From assembly GCA_947396885.1 (NCBI GenBank), contig OX377202.1, forward strand, positions 106,948,198-107,012,197: a stretch of DNA of 64,000 bases, given 5' to 3'. This document shows, piece after piece, positions 40,763-45,660 of the stretch (position 1 is the stretch's first letter; the number at the start of each line of letters is the position of its first letter). This DNA is from Heligmosomoides polygyrus polygyrus. Its lineage: Eukaryota; Nematoda; Chromadorea; Rhabditida; Heligmosomidae. A program made the translations under genes and the position numbers. The notes beneath the pieces are model-generated. The model made no database searches. It had not been told where the DNA came from and worked only from the letters and a program-made list of their open reading frames with translations.

Positions 40763-43187
40763 ATACAAAAAACGAAAAGTTTCTCCTAAAACTTAATGTA
40801 GTGAATAAAAATGAATTTTAAATTTAATTAAATAATTAATTAATTTTTTTTTCAATTTCTGCTGATAAAAGAGAAGACGATCGTCCACAATAGCTTATTA
40901 TTCTTATATTTATTCACTTTTAATTTTAAAGCTCACAGGAATGAATGTGGCTCAAAATTCTATAAATACAACAAATTATAAAAATTTTCAACGTTTTTTC
41001 ATAAAAAATTCCTGCATAGGTGGGCACTGAAGAAGGAAACAAAATAACAGCCAATAGCACATATAAGTGAATACAAACGAAATGGTAAATAAAAAATAAT
41101 GATAAATTGGTAGTTTTATTTACTTAGTAATTTTTAGCACGTAGTTAACGTACAATAAAAAAATGAAATAAAATTAATTTTAATTGTTTAAAAATTTTGT
41201 GCCTATGAAGACAGATTTTCGTTCAAAATACCTTATTCTTATACTTGTTCACTTTTAATTTCAGGGAAAAATTCGAAGCAAAGAGTTTAGCTAAAGATTC
41301 TATAAATACAATAAATGCTTCAGTAAAATTTCAGCATTTTTTTCCAAGAGAAAATCTTGCAAAAGGTTGCAGCTGTTCCATTCGGATTTACTCCAGATGC
41401 TCCAGATGTTATTACAGCGCCTTCTCTGGATTTTTTTTGTCAACAAAAAACGCAAAAACAAAAAACTCTTTCGATGAAAAAATAATAACAAAATAACAAA
41501 AATAAAGAAAAATATCAAAAATAAACGCAAAAACTGGAAAATTCTTCTGATAAAAAAAAATAAAAAAATAAACGAAAGATGGATTTGACAATGACGTTTG
41601 ACTTGAAGTTAATTTTCTAAAGTCTTCTGTTGCCGTAAAAATACTGATAAAAACACAGCTCTGTTCAAAATGGCTTATATTTATGGGTTTTTCCTTATAT
41701 TCATTCATTTTTTATATTCTATTATTATATATAATCGCACTGAACCTCAGAACTGGAAGGCGAGAATTTGGCTGAAAATTCTGTAAATACTGTATGCATC
41801 AGAATTTTTTTTTCTAAAAAAAAACCTGCAGAAGGTTGCAGCTGCTCGAATCAGATTTACGTGCTTTAAATATCATTACGGCGCCTTCTCTGGATTTTTC
41901 TTGTCAACAAAAAATGAACACAAAAAACGAAAAAGTTCTTCCTATGAAAAGATGAAAAAAGTTATGACAGTTAAAAAATCGATTAACTCATTTGAATTTT
42001 GTTTCTGTAAAGTTTTCTGTTCCCGTTAAAACACAGATAAAAATAAAAAATATGATAAAAAAGCCTTGTTCGATGTAATTTATATTTATGAGATTTTTCC
42101 AAATATTTATATTCAGTTTTTGTTCTTAAATTGATTCTCCTTGAATCTCAAAACAGGAAAAGAAGAATTTTTCTGATAATTCGATCAATTTCTTTTACTT
42201 CGGAGAAGCTTTTTTTTCAAAAAAAAAATCTGCAAAAGGCTGCAGCTGCTCCCATCAGATTTACGTGCTTTTGATATTATTACGTCGCTTTCTCTGGATT
42301 TTTTTTGTCAACAAAAAATGAACACAAAAAAACGAAAAATTCTTTCTATGAAAAAATGAAAAAAAGAAATATGAGATAACATTGGGAAATTTTAGGATAA
42401 ACAATAAATCGAATAACTAATTCAAAATCAATTTTTAAAGCTTCCTGTTGTTAAAAAAAACATGATTAGAAAACACAGGTTTGCTCATGAAGGTTTACGT
42501 TTGCGAGCATTTTCCTTTCATAATTTTTTTATATTTTCTACCCTTATAAAATAAAAGAAAAGAATAAATAAATAATAAATAATAAATACCATTATCATAT
42601 CAATATCATTTTTACCCTTATAAAATAAAATAAAAGAATAAATAATTAATAAATAACAAAATAATTTTTTACTCTTATAAAATATACTCTTTACTTTTTT
42701 ACTCGTTTACTCTTACTATTGATCCGCCTTTAATCTCAAAACTGGAAATGAAGAATTTGTCCAAAAATTCTACAAATACCGTGTACTTCAGAAAATTTTC
42801 GTCGTTTTTTTTTCTAAAAAAAACCCTGCAAAGGGTGCAGCTGCTCTCATCAAATTTACGTGCTTTCAATCGCGAATGCCTGACAAGAACACCTCAATTC
42901 GTCGCCCTTCTGAGAAGCGGTTTCGAAATCGGAATCGCCTTCAACGAATTGGCCCCTCTGGACCTGAACGGCGTGTGTTCCAATTCGGTTGGCACCACTT
43001 GATCGACAGCTTCAGCGCGAACAACCACCCCAACAACAACAACGACAACGGCAGCGGCAGCAGGGCCTCTCGTAGGCGCGGCCTTAGGCCACTCTTCGCC
43101 AGCGGCAATAACAAAAACAACGACGAAAAATCGTTTGAAATCGTGAAAACAAGCCGTATGACTCACGTAGGATTTCACTTCGGTCAT
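3294..43187 (-). CDS. lec-1: Tandem-repeat galectin, 7 coding exons, C-terminal exon outside the window
   Basis: This is a beta-galactoside-binding lectin of the nematode 32-kDa tandem-repeat class. It is usually cytosolic or secreted without a signal peptide, and none is visible here. Exons on the minus strand: 43187-43167, 16173-16085, 16001-15914, 9827-9711, 9628-9506, 5735-5577 and 3416-3294. They join in one open frame of 240 residues with introns of phase 0,2,0,0,0,0,0. CRD1 is roughly residues 8-146 and CRD2 runs from 147 onward. Both CRDs open with a Pro-Val-Pro-Tyr strand. CRD2 keeps the full galectin sugar-contact set (H191, N193, R195, N204, W211, E214, R216). CRD1 has H57, R61, N70, W77, E80 and R82 but lacks the Asn-Pro of the HxNPR motif. 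As I remember it, the C. elegans protein has the same substitution. About 40 C-terminal residues are missing, compared with roughly 279 in C. elegans LEC-1. The family call is very secure. The choice between lec-1 and lec-2 rests on memory of the sequences. Confidence 0.93.
3558..3771. mobile_element. MITE, family A
   Basis: The terminal inverted repeats GGTCCATGTGGCGAATGTGG and its complement bound 214 bp. The inside holds a TGATTGGCTGG (CCAATCA) motif. There is no coding capacity. Confidence 0.75.
3903..5200. repeat. 208-bp tandem repeat array
   Basis: The unit start GATAAGCTCGCCACACCGCT occurs at 4351, 4559, 4767 and 4977 (spacing 208, 208 and 210), with more diverged copies from 4142 and 3903. 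Each unit has AATCGATAATTTCAATCGAT and ATTAATTTAGCGCGGA. The central copies are nearly identical, showing recent expansion. The array lies in the intron between galectin exons 6 and 7. Confidence 0.92.
5577..5735 (-). CDS. lec-1: Galectin exon 6 (start of CRD2)
   Basis: The acceptor CTATTCCAG ends at 5736 and the donor GTGAGT starts at 5576. The 53 codons begin Pro-Val-Pro-Tyr-Glu-Ser and end Asp-Asp-Lys. They contain the canonical H-F-N-P-R-F sugar-binding motif (His191, Asn193, Arg195). The 2.2-kb intron that follows holds the 208-bp tandem array. Confidence 0.94.
5930..6480. repeat. Palindrome-rich block with TACCCAC/GTGGGTA motifs
   Basis: Short inverted motifs built on TACCCACGATGTGGGT and TACCCGCGGGTTAGC recur at 5945, 6115-6145, 6225, 6255-6290 and 6330-6355, each followed by a GATGAATCCG-like segment. 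A related block occurs at 47.0-47.2 kb. Its identity is unknown. Confidence 0.5.
6480..7560. other. Unannotated intron sequence
   Basis: No coding signal or well-defined repeat is seen. A short direct repeat (GTGATGTGCAGGTTTG with a related copy) lies at about 6895-7100. ORFs here have no recognisable content. Confidence 0.4.
7560..8100. repeat. Tandem array (about 170 bp) built on a MITE end
   Basis: Copies share GCGAGCCTCCTTTCGTTCTT followed by CTAGTCGTGAATGTGGCCTA, then AGAACGCATACTTTCTCGAG and CCGAGAAAAATGACATCTAC. The MITE-end anchors lie near 7606, 7767, 7933 and 8104. The left end of a family B element has been amplified with about 130 bp of flank. Confidence 0.75.
8100..8288. mobile_element. 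MITE, family B
   Basis: The left terminal repeat GTACTAGTCGTGAATATGGCCT and the right AGGCCACATTAACGACTTGT bound 189 bp with a GATTGGCTGG core. It is the last member of the tandem array to its left. Confidence 0.7.
8290..9100. other. Unannotated intron sequence
   Basis: No supported gene or structured repeat. A 65-codon plus frame and a 66-codon minus frame overlap at 8474-8717 and are probably chance. Confidence 0.35.
9103..9292. mobile_element. MITE, family B
   Basis: GTGAATGTGGCCTAC at the left and GTAGGCCATATTAACGACATG at the right enclose two AGCCAATCA motifs. It sits in the intron between galectin exons 5 and 6, 214 bp downstream of exon 5. Confidence 0.7.
9506..9628 (-). CDS. lec-1: Galectin exon 5 (end of CRD1)
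   Basis: The acceptor GTCTTCCAG ends at 9629 and the donor GTGAGT starts at 9505. The 41 codons run from Ile-Ile-Ile-Asp through the H-R-L-P and L-S-I-D-G-D strands to Trp-Gly-Gly-Lys-Tyr-Tyr. This is the end of CRD1 and the short linker to CRD2. A 3.8-kb intron follows. Confidence 0.94.
9711..9827 (-). CDS. lec-1: Galectin exon 4 (CRD1 sugar-contact exon)
   Basis: The acceptor ATTTTCAG ends at 9828 and the donor GTGAGC starts at 9710. The 39 codons hold Asn70, Trp77, Glu80 and Arg82, the W-x-x-E-x-R part of the galectin signature. They are followed by the Lys/Asp/Arg-rich strand that ends Asp-Asp-Arg-Phe-Gln. Only 82 bp separate it from the next exon. Confidence 0.94.
10001..10203. mobile_element. 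MITE, family B
   Basis: GGCACTAGTCGCGAATGTGG and CCACATTCACAACTAGTACC form the inverted ends. Inside are CCAATCAGGC and TGATTGGCTG. Confidence 0.8.
10476..10663. mobile_element. MITE, family B
   Basis: The inverted ends GATACTAGTCGTAATGTGG and CCAGATTGACGACTAGTACC enclose CCAATCTGGC and TGATTGG motifs. The DNA after it (CAAATTTTCGTTACT) resembles that after the next copy, so element and spacer are repeated together. Confidence 0.78.
10938..11106. mobile_element. MITE, family B
   Basis: The ends TTGTCGTCAATGTGGCCTGC and GTAGGCCACATTCACGACAA bound 169 bp with a GTGATTGGCTG core. It is the third copy in a 10.0-11.1 kb cluster. Confidence 0.75.
11292..11467. mobile_element. MITE, family D
   Basis: The ends GGGCACATGTCGCGAAGACG and CGTCTTTGCAACATGT have the same outer TGTCGCGAA as family A but then continue differently (GCACCG, GTGCGGGAA). 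A second copy lies at 58619-58826. Confidence 0.72.
11470..12030. other. GC-rich unannotated segment
   Basis: All frames at 11635-11922 are partly open on both strands, without a recognisable protein or good paired splice sites. It may be an old element. Confidence 0.35.
12030..13360. repeat. Dispersed short repeat around CCCTTCCAATCAC
   Basis: CCCTTCCAATCAC or its complement recurs near 12064, 12222, 12460, 12611, 12688, 12837, 13190 and 13340 in both orientations. It is often flanked by GACGTC or CTCGA-type sequence and TCTACAATGCC. Copies are too diverged to define ends. Confidence 0.55.
13000..13132. mobile_element. Small MITE with 31-bp inverted ends
   Basis: GGCCCGTTTATACTTCCGAC at 13000 and GTCGAAGTATAAACAGGGCC ending at 13132 are inverted repeats that extend inward through GCCGAGCGACGC. 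Total length is about 133 bp. TA-like dinucleotides lie at both edges. The superfamily is not determined. Confidence 0.8.
13365..14150. other. Unannotated sequence
   Basis: A 120-codon plus-strand frame (13263-13625) is Arg/Pro/Ser-rich with no recognisable domain. I see nothing else supported. Confidence 0.35.
14400..15090. repeat. ATCGAT-rich tandem array, about 160 bp unit
   Basis: The anchor ATCGATTAGCTACAGATTCC occurs near 14717, 14884 and 15041, and TTATTGATCCGCCAAGTGTT near 14610, 14782 and 14937. Units are saturated with ATCGAT and CGATCGATTATCGATCG palindromes. It is in the intron after galectin exon 3. Confidence 0.85.
15455..15545. mobile_element. SINE body fragment
   Basis: GGCCAACCCATAGACAAGTC with AGTGTATCAC matches the body of the SINE at 62.7 kb. 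No tRNA-like head is left. Confidence 0.45.
15914..16001 (-). CDS. lec-1: Galectin exon 3 (CRD1 core)
   Basis: The first base completes the split Arg codon and 29 codons follow, ending Phe-Asp-Glu-Gly-Lys before a GTGAGC donor at 15913. The exon carries His57 and Arg61 of the sugar-binding site in the form H-I-S-V-R. The acceptor TTTAAG at 16002 is less pyrimidine-rich than the others, but it is the only site that keeps the frame. A 6.1-kb intron follows, containing ATCGAT arrays and MITEs. Confidence 0.92.
16085..16173 (-). CDS. lec-1: Galectin exon 2 (CRD1, first strands)
   Basis: The acceptor AAATTTCAG ends at 16174 and the donor GTGAGT starts at 16084. The 89-nt exon encodes 29 residues starting Pro-Val-Pro-Tyr-Arg-Ser, plus two bases of a split Arg codon. 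This is the opening beta-strand segment of the first carbohydrate-recognition domain. The 83-bp intron that follows is of ordinary nematode size, unlike the 27-kb intron before it. Confidence 0.92.
16205..17580. other. AT-rich intron block
   Basis: Mainly A/T runs with no coding signal. One ATTGATCGATGATCGATCGA and GGACGGGCACACAAGCAGAC block at 17030-17075 and another at 17160-17220 are relics of the ATCGAT/GACGGAC repeat. This is the 3' end of the 27-kb galectin intron. Confidence 0.5.
17777..18060 (-). CDS. Unrecognised ORF fragment
   Basis: The 3' end of a long minus-strand frame is not low-complexity, unlike its upstream part, which is the complement of the GACA tract. It encodes about 90 residues containing the run Asn-Pro-Leu-Leu-Thr-Ala-Ile-Lys-Glu-Arg and a His-rich stretch. 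It stops at 17777. No start or splice site can be chosen and no family is recognised. It may be chance or an old element. Confidence 0.15.
18340..19850. repeat. Long GACA/GATA microsatellite tract
   Basis: About 1.5 kb dominated by GACAGACAGACA with interspersed GATA, GGACAG and ACAGATATAGACGCAGATAG units. A larger unit of about 180 bp repeats (GATATAGACGCAGAT near 19070 and 19250). The long minus-strand Cys/Leu/Ser frames here are only translations of this repeat. Confidence 0.93.
20458..20593 (-). CDS. Exon-like ORF, phase 2 to phase 0, galectin strand
   Basis: The region is open on the minus strand between a CTTCAG acceptor ending at 20594 and a GTGTGT site at 20457. It gives 45 codons with a plausible protein look (Leu-Asp-Ile-Ile-His-Trp-His-Ile, then an Asp tetrad). 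It lies in intron 1 and ends in phase 0, so it could precede galectin exon 2. The donor is weak and I recognise no family. The plus strand is also open here, with a CAA-repeat ORF nearby. Confidence 0.22.
20726..20756 (+). repeat. CAA trinucleotide repeat
   Basis: AACAACAACAACAACAACAG would give a poly-Gln run in a short plus-strand frame (20698-20952). A GTCGTCGTCGTCGTCGTCG run lies at 20627-20646. Neither is in a gene I can support. Confidence 0.6.
20916..21180. mobile_element. Two MITE left ends (family A)
   Basis: GGTCCATGTCGCGAATGTGG at 20916 and GGTCTATGTCGCGAATGTGG at 21105 are typical family A ends. CCAATCAGAGC follows the first. Matching right ends are not clear. Confidence 0.5.
21360..22300. 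repeat. Tandem array, about 330 bp unit
   Basis: CATCCGCGCAAAATTATTGG occurs at 21443, 21769 and 22104 (spacing 326 and 335). It is followed by CTATCGATT, CAGCCG and GGGTCCACTTT segments. This is the reverse-orientation relative of the 1-2300 array anchor. Confidence 0.85.
22545..22628. repeat. Exact 42-bp tandem duplication
   Basis: The block starting CTGTATCGCCGAGGCCAAGG is present twice without change (22545-22586 and 22587-22628), with the first few bases of a third copy. Confidence 0.95.
22850..24430. other. AT-rich intron block
   Basis: Low-complexity A/T sequence with no coding signal. Two diverged copies of a segment around GAAAACTAGAACCGTCTATT (near 23025 and 23220) suggest an old duplication of about 190 bp. 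Confidence 0.5.
24434..24545. repeat. Inverted repeat with nested palindromes
   Basis: ACGCCACATGGCGTCAGATC near 24434 is inverted at ACGCCATGTGGCGTCTCACC near 24526, with the flanking ACAGGT/ACCTGT also paired. Each arm is itself a 14-base near-palindrome. Confidence 0.7.
24713..24783 (-). CDS. Possible alternative first exon of the galectin gene
   Basis: The minus strand has an ATTCCAG acceptor ending at 24784, then an ATG at 24754. Fourteen codons rich in Trp and Tyr (MTTVDFLKWYEYSK) follow, then a good GTGAGC donor at 24712. The exon ends in phase 0, as the normal first exon does, so it could splice to the Pro-Val-Pro-Tyr exon at 16173 and give a second N-terminus. A GC-rich block lies just upstream (24.75-25.0 kb). 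This is inference from splice signals and phase only; there is no homology support. Confidence 0.42.
25438..25570. repeat. Hairpin element with about 40-bp arms
   Basis: TCCAGATGAAAAGCCTTTC near 25460 is inverted at GAAAGGCTTTTCATCTGGAG near 25531. Outer parts also pair (TTGGAGATAATGCCTTTATT versus TTAAAGACAATATCC). Total length is about 133 bp, like a small MITE. Confidence 0.78.
25590..26700. other. AT-rich intron block with AAAT microsatellite
   Basis: Mostly A/T runs. It includes a TATAAATATAAATATAAATA stretch near 25825 and an AATAAATAAATAAATAAATA run at about 26490-26519. No coding evidence. Confidence 0.55.
27883..28898. mobile_element. Cluster of three family B MITEs
   Basis: Copies at 27883-27992 (short, 110 bp), 28195-28380 and 28695-28898. 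Each is bounded by TAGTCGCTAATATGGCCTAC-type ends. The spacers also match (CACTATGAAGAAAGCACGAT, AACACGATCT), so element plus flank was duplicated together. The insides carry CCAATCAGA and TGATTGGC motifs. Confidence 0.8.
29590..29890. repeat. ATCGATAACGGTCGACCGATC tandem repeats
   Basis: AAATCGATAACGGTCGACCG or close variants occur near 29590, 29725, 29785 and 29838. The last three are about 55-60 bp apart with TTTTCAGAAAT spacers. They are highly palindromic. Confidence 0.75.
30050..31260. other. AT-rich intron block
   Basis: No coding signal. Repeated GGCCAGTCCA/GATCGTTATTGATT segments near 30300 and 30945 relate to the ATCGAT arrays. Confidence 0.4.
31430..31950. repeat. Two-copy tandem repeat, about 313 bp
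   Basis: TTCTTGCAGAAGTGACTGCG occurs at 31501 and 31814. Each is preceded by ATTGATCGATA-type runs and followed by AATTCACAGMAAGTGAACRY. Confidence 0.8.
31965..32030. mobile_element. MITE left end (family B)
   Basis: GGCACTAGTCGTTGATATGG with GGCGGGAACGCACCAATCAC; the right end was not found. Confidence 0.5.
32561..32700. mobile_element. MITE left end (family B) with SINE-tail motif
   Basis: GGACTAGTCGGCAGTGTGGC is followed by GTGATTGGCTGG. About 40 bp on is the recurrent GGATGCGCCATGCACTTCAC motif (32687). The right MITE end is missing. Confidence 0.5.
33057..33912. mobile_element. Tandem array of three family A MITEs with shared spacer
   Basis: Elements at 33057-33221, 33373-33579 and 33733-33912 each have TGTCGCGAATGTGGGCAGCA ends and AATGCTGCCCACATTCGCGA complements. 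The spacers share GGGATTCARGGWCGAA, GGAAGCAGCGGC and CTGCTYAGCTGT, so the repeating unit is about 360 bp of element plus flank. The elements hold CCAATCAGAGCA and GATTGGCTGGCGCG. Confidence 0.85.
34200..34930. repeat. CTCCGCCCAC-rich block, left of the Penelope-like element
   Basis: CTCCGCCCA(C/T) occurs near 34250, 34408, 34549, 34569, 34850 and 34871. The same motif reappears at 38.43-39.85 kb, so the retroelement sits within or between two such blocks. Confidence 0.6.
34970..35640. other. AT-rich sequence, probable 3' region of the Penelope-like element
   Basis: Follows the RT stop on the minus strand. It has AATAAA signals in the minus orientation near 35600 and the hairpin at 35080-35133. 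No coding signal. Confidence 0.4.
35080..35133 (-). repeat. Stable hairpin downstream of the Penelope-like element
   Basis: Perfect 15-bp arms (35080-35094 and 35119-35133) enclose a 24-base loop. On the minus strand the loop holds CTGATGAG, the first core box of a hammerhead ribozyme. The second core box (GAAA) and a proper helix II are absent, so activity is not supported. It lies about 540 bases past the RT stop and may be the 3' remnant of the element. Confidence 0.45.
35669..37792 (-). CDS. Penelope-like reverse transcriptase (707 residues from first Met)
   Basis: RT landmarks in order: L-P-K-L-H-K-D-P with R-F-I-T-G (fingers), motif A with Ala-Asp-Phe-Thr-Asp-Met-Phe-Thr, motif B as P-Q-G-G-N-F-S-P-L-L-A-D-L, the active site R-Y-M-D-D-I-L-I-V, and a motif-D-like Y-L-D-L-T-I. 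A long thumb region ends in Thr-Leu-Lys-stop. The AT-rich, Asn/Lys/Ile-heavy coding is unlike the GC-balanced galectin exons and RTE. The frame has no stop codon or obvious frameshift, so only the 5' end seems lost. The conceptual frame extends upstream of this Met into the GIY-YIG region. Confidence 0.87.
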   Translation of the reverse strand: MLNKQNLDTLVNLSLSKDFLGNVNQKTKLIVLCLLTHIKYNTNNNIKQVEKKLFNYVDMEYKGDIFDRINFNKIFNSSKVKEIIRSTSTKEFIPFRVVYTYKRPISTTIFNYNQFLKNANLESYKDILNRECICKTEKSKYSSFIDTTHCHIITGNLNIIEHQHLKEIMVKGTKYRPVIGYTRDIVHNTYKSTVEKVINHISRSHGISTDQKNQLNNFFAIEYRNKIKPLLSHINISNKVYIPYHTIQRLQKDFIFCPLDKASNNYGIICKKFYILNLMKEMGITYDNENDVFNNSNTNNTYVNLNVSNKLPIIEKHQQFQIRNKLSVDSNVDLPIIYSLPKLHKDPVKFRFITGAYNSSVKPLALELCCIFTFLKTHFINYANNVASNTRSIKTYWAIKNSNITPELASIDADNVKLYSADFTDMFTSMPHTVIMEKMKNLIILCFKNSGKNFIACNGYKTFYTDNSTQNNKYRYYNITDLLYLIDYLLKNSYCIFASIVFKQNKGVPQGGNFSPLLADLTMSMFEFEYSKNTILNRNQLFKPFRYMDDILIVHNYKESHIDYILTLVYKNTLEFKKTHESEYKCNYLDLTIEVVNNKIENNLYNKTDSFNFKVNRFPHVDSQISIKIKHNVIYTETLRIATVCSTFQYFCTKIRELHRILRHNGYSTEFITENIRKCLNKNRQILYKYSMLDNYNKAINFIKTLK
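37793..38275 (-). CDS. GIY-YIG endonuclease region of the Penelope-like element (partial)
   Basis: Continuous with the RT frame. It has a Cys before the Tyr-Val-Gly strand, the Arg-rich helix, the Glu-containing E-L-F-W-I helix about 70 residues on, and then a basic stretch Arg-Gly-Ser-Lys-Arg-Arg-Ser-Lys. The first strand (GIY) is missing because the frame hits a stop right at the truncation. The nuclease would nick the target in an intact copy; here it is incomplete. Confidence 0.75.
38420..39870. repeat. CTCCGCCCAC-rich block, right of the Penelope-like element
   Basis: The motif, in both orientations, occurs near 38431, 38450, 39225, 39330, 39360-39390 and 39830-39855. 39328-39380 also forms an imperfect inverted repeat (CACAGCTCCGCCCACTAGC versus GGGCGGAGCTGTGG). 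Confidence 0.6.
39488..39675. mobile_element. MITE, family A
   Basis: TTCATGTCGCGAATGTGGGC at the left and GCCCATTTTCGCGACATGAA at the right bound 188 bp with GGCCAATCAGAATGC inside. The outer ends pair perfectly over 12 bases. Confidence 0.82.
40270..40900. other. AT-rich block with AAAT microsatellite
   Basis: A/T runs with an AATAAATAAATAAATAAATA tract at about 40727-40766 and a two-copy repeat around ATATATAACAATATATAAAA (40501 and 40650). No coding signal. Confidence 0.55.
40900..42880. repeat. Long-unit degenerate tandem repeat (about 400-600 bp)
   Basis: The anchors AAAGGTTGCAGCTG and CTTTCTCTGGATTTTTTTTG recur at about 41361, 41832, 42237 and (first anchor only) 42833. They are joined by TTGTCAACAAAAAA and a preceding TTCACTTTTAATTTCAG-like stretch. 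The last copy is cut off just before galectin exon 1. Confidence 0.75.
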
Positions 43188-43210
43188 CTTGGCACTGGAA
43201 TTGGCTTAGC
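43167..43210 (-). CDS. lec-1: Galectin exon 1 (start exon, MTEVKSY)
   Basis: The start codon is at 43187-43185 and seven codons follow, ending in a phase-0 GTGAGT donor at 43166. On the minus strand a TTTTTTCAG acceptor ends at 43211, only 23 bases before the ATG. This is the arrangement expected at a nematode trans-splice (SL) or 5'UTR acceptor. The last residues, Lys-Ser-Tyr, join directly to the Pro-Val-Pro-Tyr of exon 2, matching the start of LEC-1. The next exon is 27 kb away. If the acceptor is cis-spliced, a non-coding exon lies further right. Confidence 0.82.
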
Positions 43211-43434
43211 CTGAAAAAATGGAACTGTAGATCACAGCGACGGGTCCCACACGGAAACCTGACGACGACGCGAGACAGAATGGGGAGCAGAAGGAACAAC
43301 GGAGATGAGGAGGACATAATCCTTTGAGAAATAATGGAAAAACAGCATCGCTAGGCGCGACTGCTGCCACGCAACGGCGAAAATGCCTATATGTCGAACG
43401 AAGGGGCCTCAGGAAACGGTTGAAAGGGAAAATC

Positions 43435-44156
43435 GGTACTAGTCGTTTATATGGCCTACATATGGAGGAGACGGGAACGCGCATTCGATTTGGTTTAACA
43501 GTAGTCAATTTCGGTCTTAAACTCTCCTGCTCTATTCATGGAGCCATAGGCAGACACAGTGAATTTCCGGCACTAGTCGTGAATAAGGCCTACATGTGGA
43601 GGCGGGAACGCACCAGCCAATCACAAAAAATCAGAGCGCCGAGCCTAAACGCCTCTCTGGATGTCACGACCCTCTCGATTCGGTAGAACATTTCTCGAAT
43701 TTTGTCTTGATTAATGAAAGACAGGCATTAATGGCGAATTTCCGGAACAAGTCGTGAATGAGACCTACATGGGGGTAGGGGCGGGTACGCACCAGCCAAT
43801 CACGGAAAAGCAGAGCCTCAAACGCACACGCTGAAATGAATCTGAATCTAATCGAGATCTAAATGACACGCCCGTTCCTCCGCAAATTTTCTCCTGAAGC
43901 GCTCACTAAGAGACCAGACGTCATTTACAGCAAATTTCTGGTGCTAGTCGTGAATGCGGCCTACATGTGAAGCGGGGGGGGGGGAGGTGCACCGGATCAA
44001 TTAGACTATATCGAACGTGCACCCCAGCCTAAAGCGGCGATGCACTATCGGCGCACTGATCGCTGGCTGGAGCGCGTTCCGTCAATGCTCTGATCGATTG
44101 TGATTGGGCGGTGCGGCCCCGCCTCCTCCACGCAGGCCACATTAACGACAAGTATC
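43435..44156. mobile_element. Array of family B MITE left ends and one full copy
   Basis: Left ends at 43435, 43569, 43744 and 43940 are preceded by a shared GAATTTCYGG and spaced 134-196 bp. The last is full length (43940-44154) with the right end GCAGGCCACATTAACGACAA. CCAATCAC follows the second and third ends. The array starts about 225 bp upstream of galectin exon 1, so it lies in the promoter-proximal region. Confidence 0.75.
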
Positions 44157-44635
44157 TATCCTAGCATTAGAACCGCATAGTTCATCCCAACACTCATCCT
44201 AGAGCTCGTCAGGTTGAGTTCGACTCTCATCTAACCCACGTGTATGCTAGACAAACAAAAAATCCGAAATTATACCCAAAAATCGTTTTTAGACCGCATG
44301 CCCCGAGAGTAAAGCAACCCACGCTGGGTTAGCCTGTTTTTGTCTTGTTGTCGCCAATATTTTCTCAATTTTAACAGAAGTCTAAATGTGTGGTAGTGCA
44401 GTCGGAGGGGGCGCCGGCGGTTGCGCACATTCCGAATAGAGGTCTTCATGCAAGCCCCGCCCAGGCCAACAAACCGCCCATGCTTTCGATGTCAGTGAAT
44501 TGAATATTCAAACTGTATCCACAACAGCTAGTTGGAGAAGAATGCATGGCGCACCCCATACATAGTGACTGACACCGTCCTTTATCCTTTCTATATGCTT
44601 ATTCAATACCATTAAAAGAAGAGCACAGATGTTTC

Positions 44636-45068
44636 GGTCCTAGTCGTGAATGTGGGCAGCACTGAGGGCGGACACGTAACAGCCAATCAGGGAGGCCGCA
44701 TCGAATTCGCGTGCTGGCGAGGTGAGGGGATAGGTACCTTAATTGGCTGACGCGTTCCTAGTTCCCAATGCTGTCCACACTGACACCCTCCAACCTCACA
44801 ATGCTGCTCAAGTTCTGGACATGGGCCGATTTTACTAATAAAAGTGCGTCTCAAAATCCACTTTTCATCTTTTCCAATTTTCCTGACGTTGTCAAAGTGG
44901 ACCAAAACGTTCACGCTTCACGTAGAAAAATCATAACCTGAAGAATACCGATTTTCGGTCCTAGTCGTGAATGTGGACAGCACTGTGGAGGGGATGCTCC
45001 GGCCAGGTTGGCTATGATTGGTTGACGCGCTCCCACCTCACAATGCTGCTCACATTCGCGACATGGGT
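44636..45068. mobile_element. Two family A MITEs with shared flank
   Basis: 44636-44826 and 44957-45068 begin GGTCCTAGTCGTGAATGTGG and end with AATGCTGCTCACATTCGCGA-type repeats. Both are followed by a matching flank that includes GACGTTGTCAAARTGGACCA. Confidence 0.72.
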
Positions 45069-45379
45069 CGATTTTCCTCATTAAGTGTGAATTTAAAAAT
45101 CAACCTTTCAAGTTTTCGTTCTTTCTGACGTTGTCAAAATGGACCAAAAACATTTGTGGCTTCAAAAATGCACACGCAGTGGAAATGCTGAAAAGGACCA
45201 ATTTTACTGGCTTTCCTTCATCAATAATTTTGTATCCAATGGCAGGAAAAATGGTTGATTCAGAACGTTCTCGGTTTTTAATGGCATTTGAATACATTAC
45301 TGAAAGCGATGAAAAATAAGAAAACGAGGAAATTTTGGAGAAAAAATGATATTTCCAGATCTCAAAAAGGCCGACAGAC

Positions 45380-45660
45380 TGGAAAATTGTCTGCGGCCGC
45401 CACCGCAGTCGGGGAAGATGAATAGGGAAGCCCTGGAGACGTCGGGGAGGGTTCAGCGAGAAGAGAGCGCGACCAGCCAGGCGGCTGAAAAAAATGGCCA
45501 CCCCCCTCCCCCGCCCGACGGCCGCCACCCGCACTCGCCACCCGCACTCGCCACCCCGACGACGACGACCACTGTACAGCGCCGGCCGGCCGGCCGGCCG
45601 GCAATTTCGGGGCGCGAGAAGAGTAGTGAGTGACGGGGCGGCAGCGATCAATACGTATGG
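45380..45660. other. GC-rich island
   Basis: Strongly GC-rich stretch with CCACCCGCACTCGCCACCCG and a GGCC run (45583-45602), in otherwise moderate-GC sequence. Overlapping open frames on both strands follow from composition. It lies about 2.2 kb upstream of the galectin start and could be regulatory. Confidence 0.4.
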
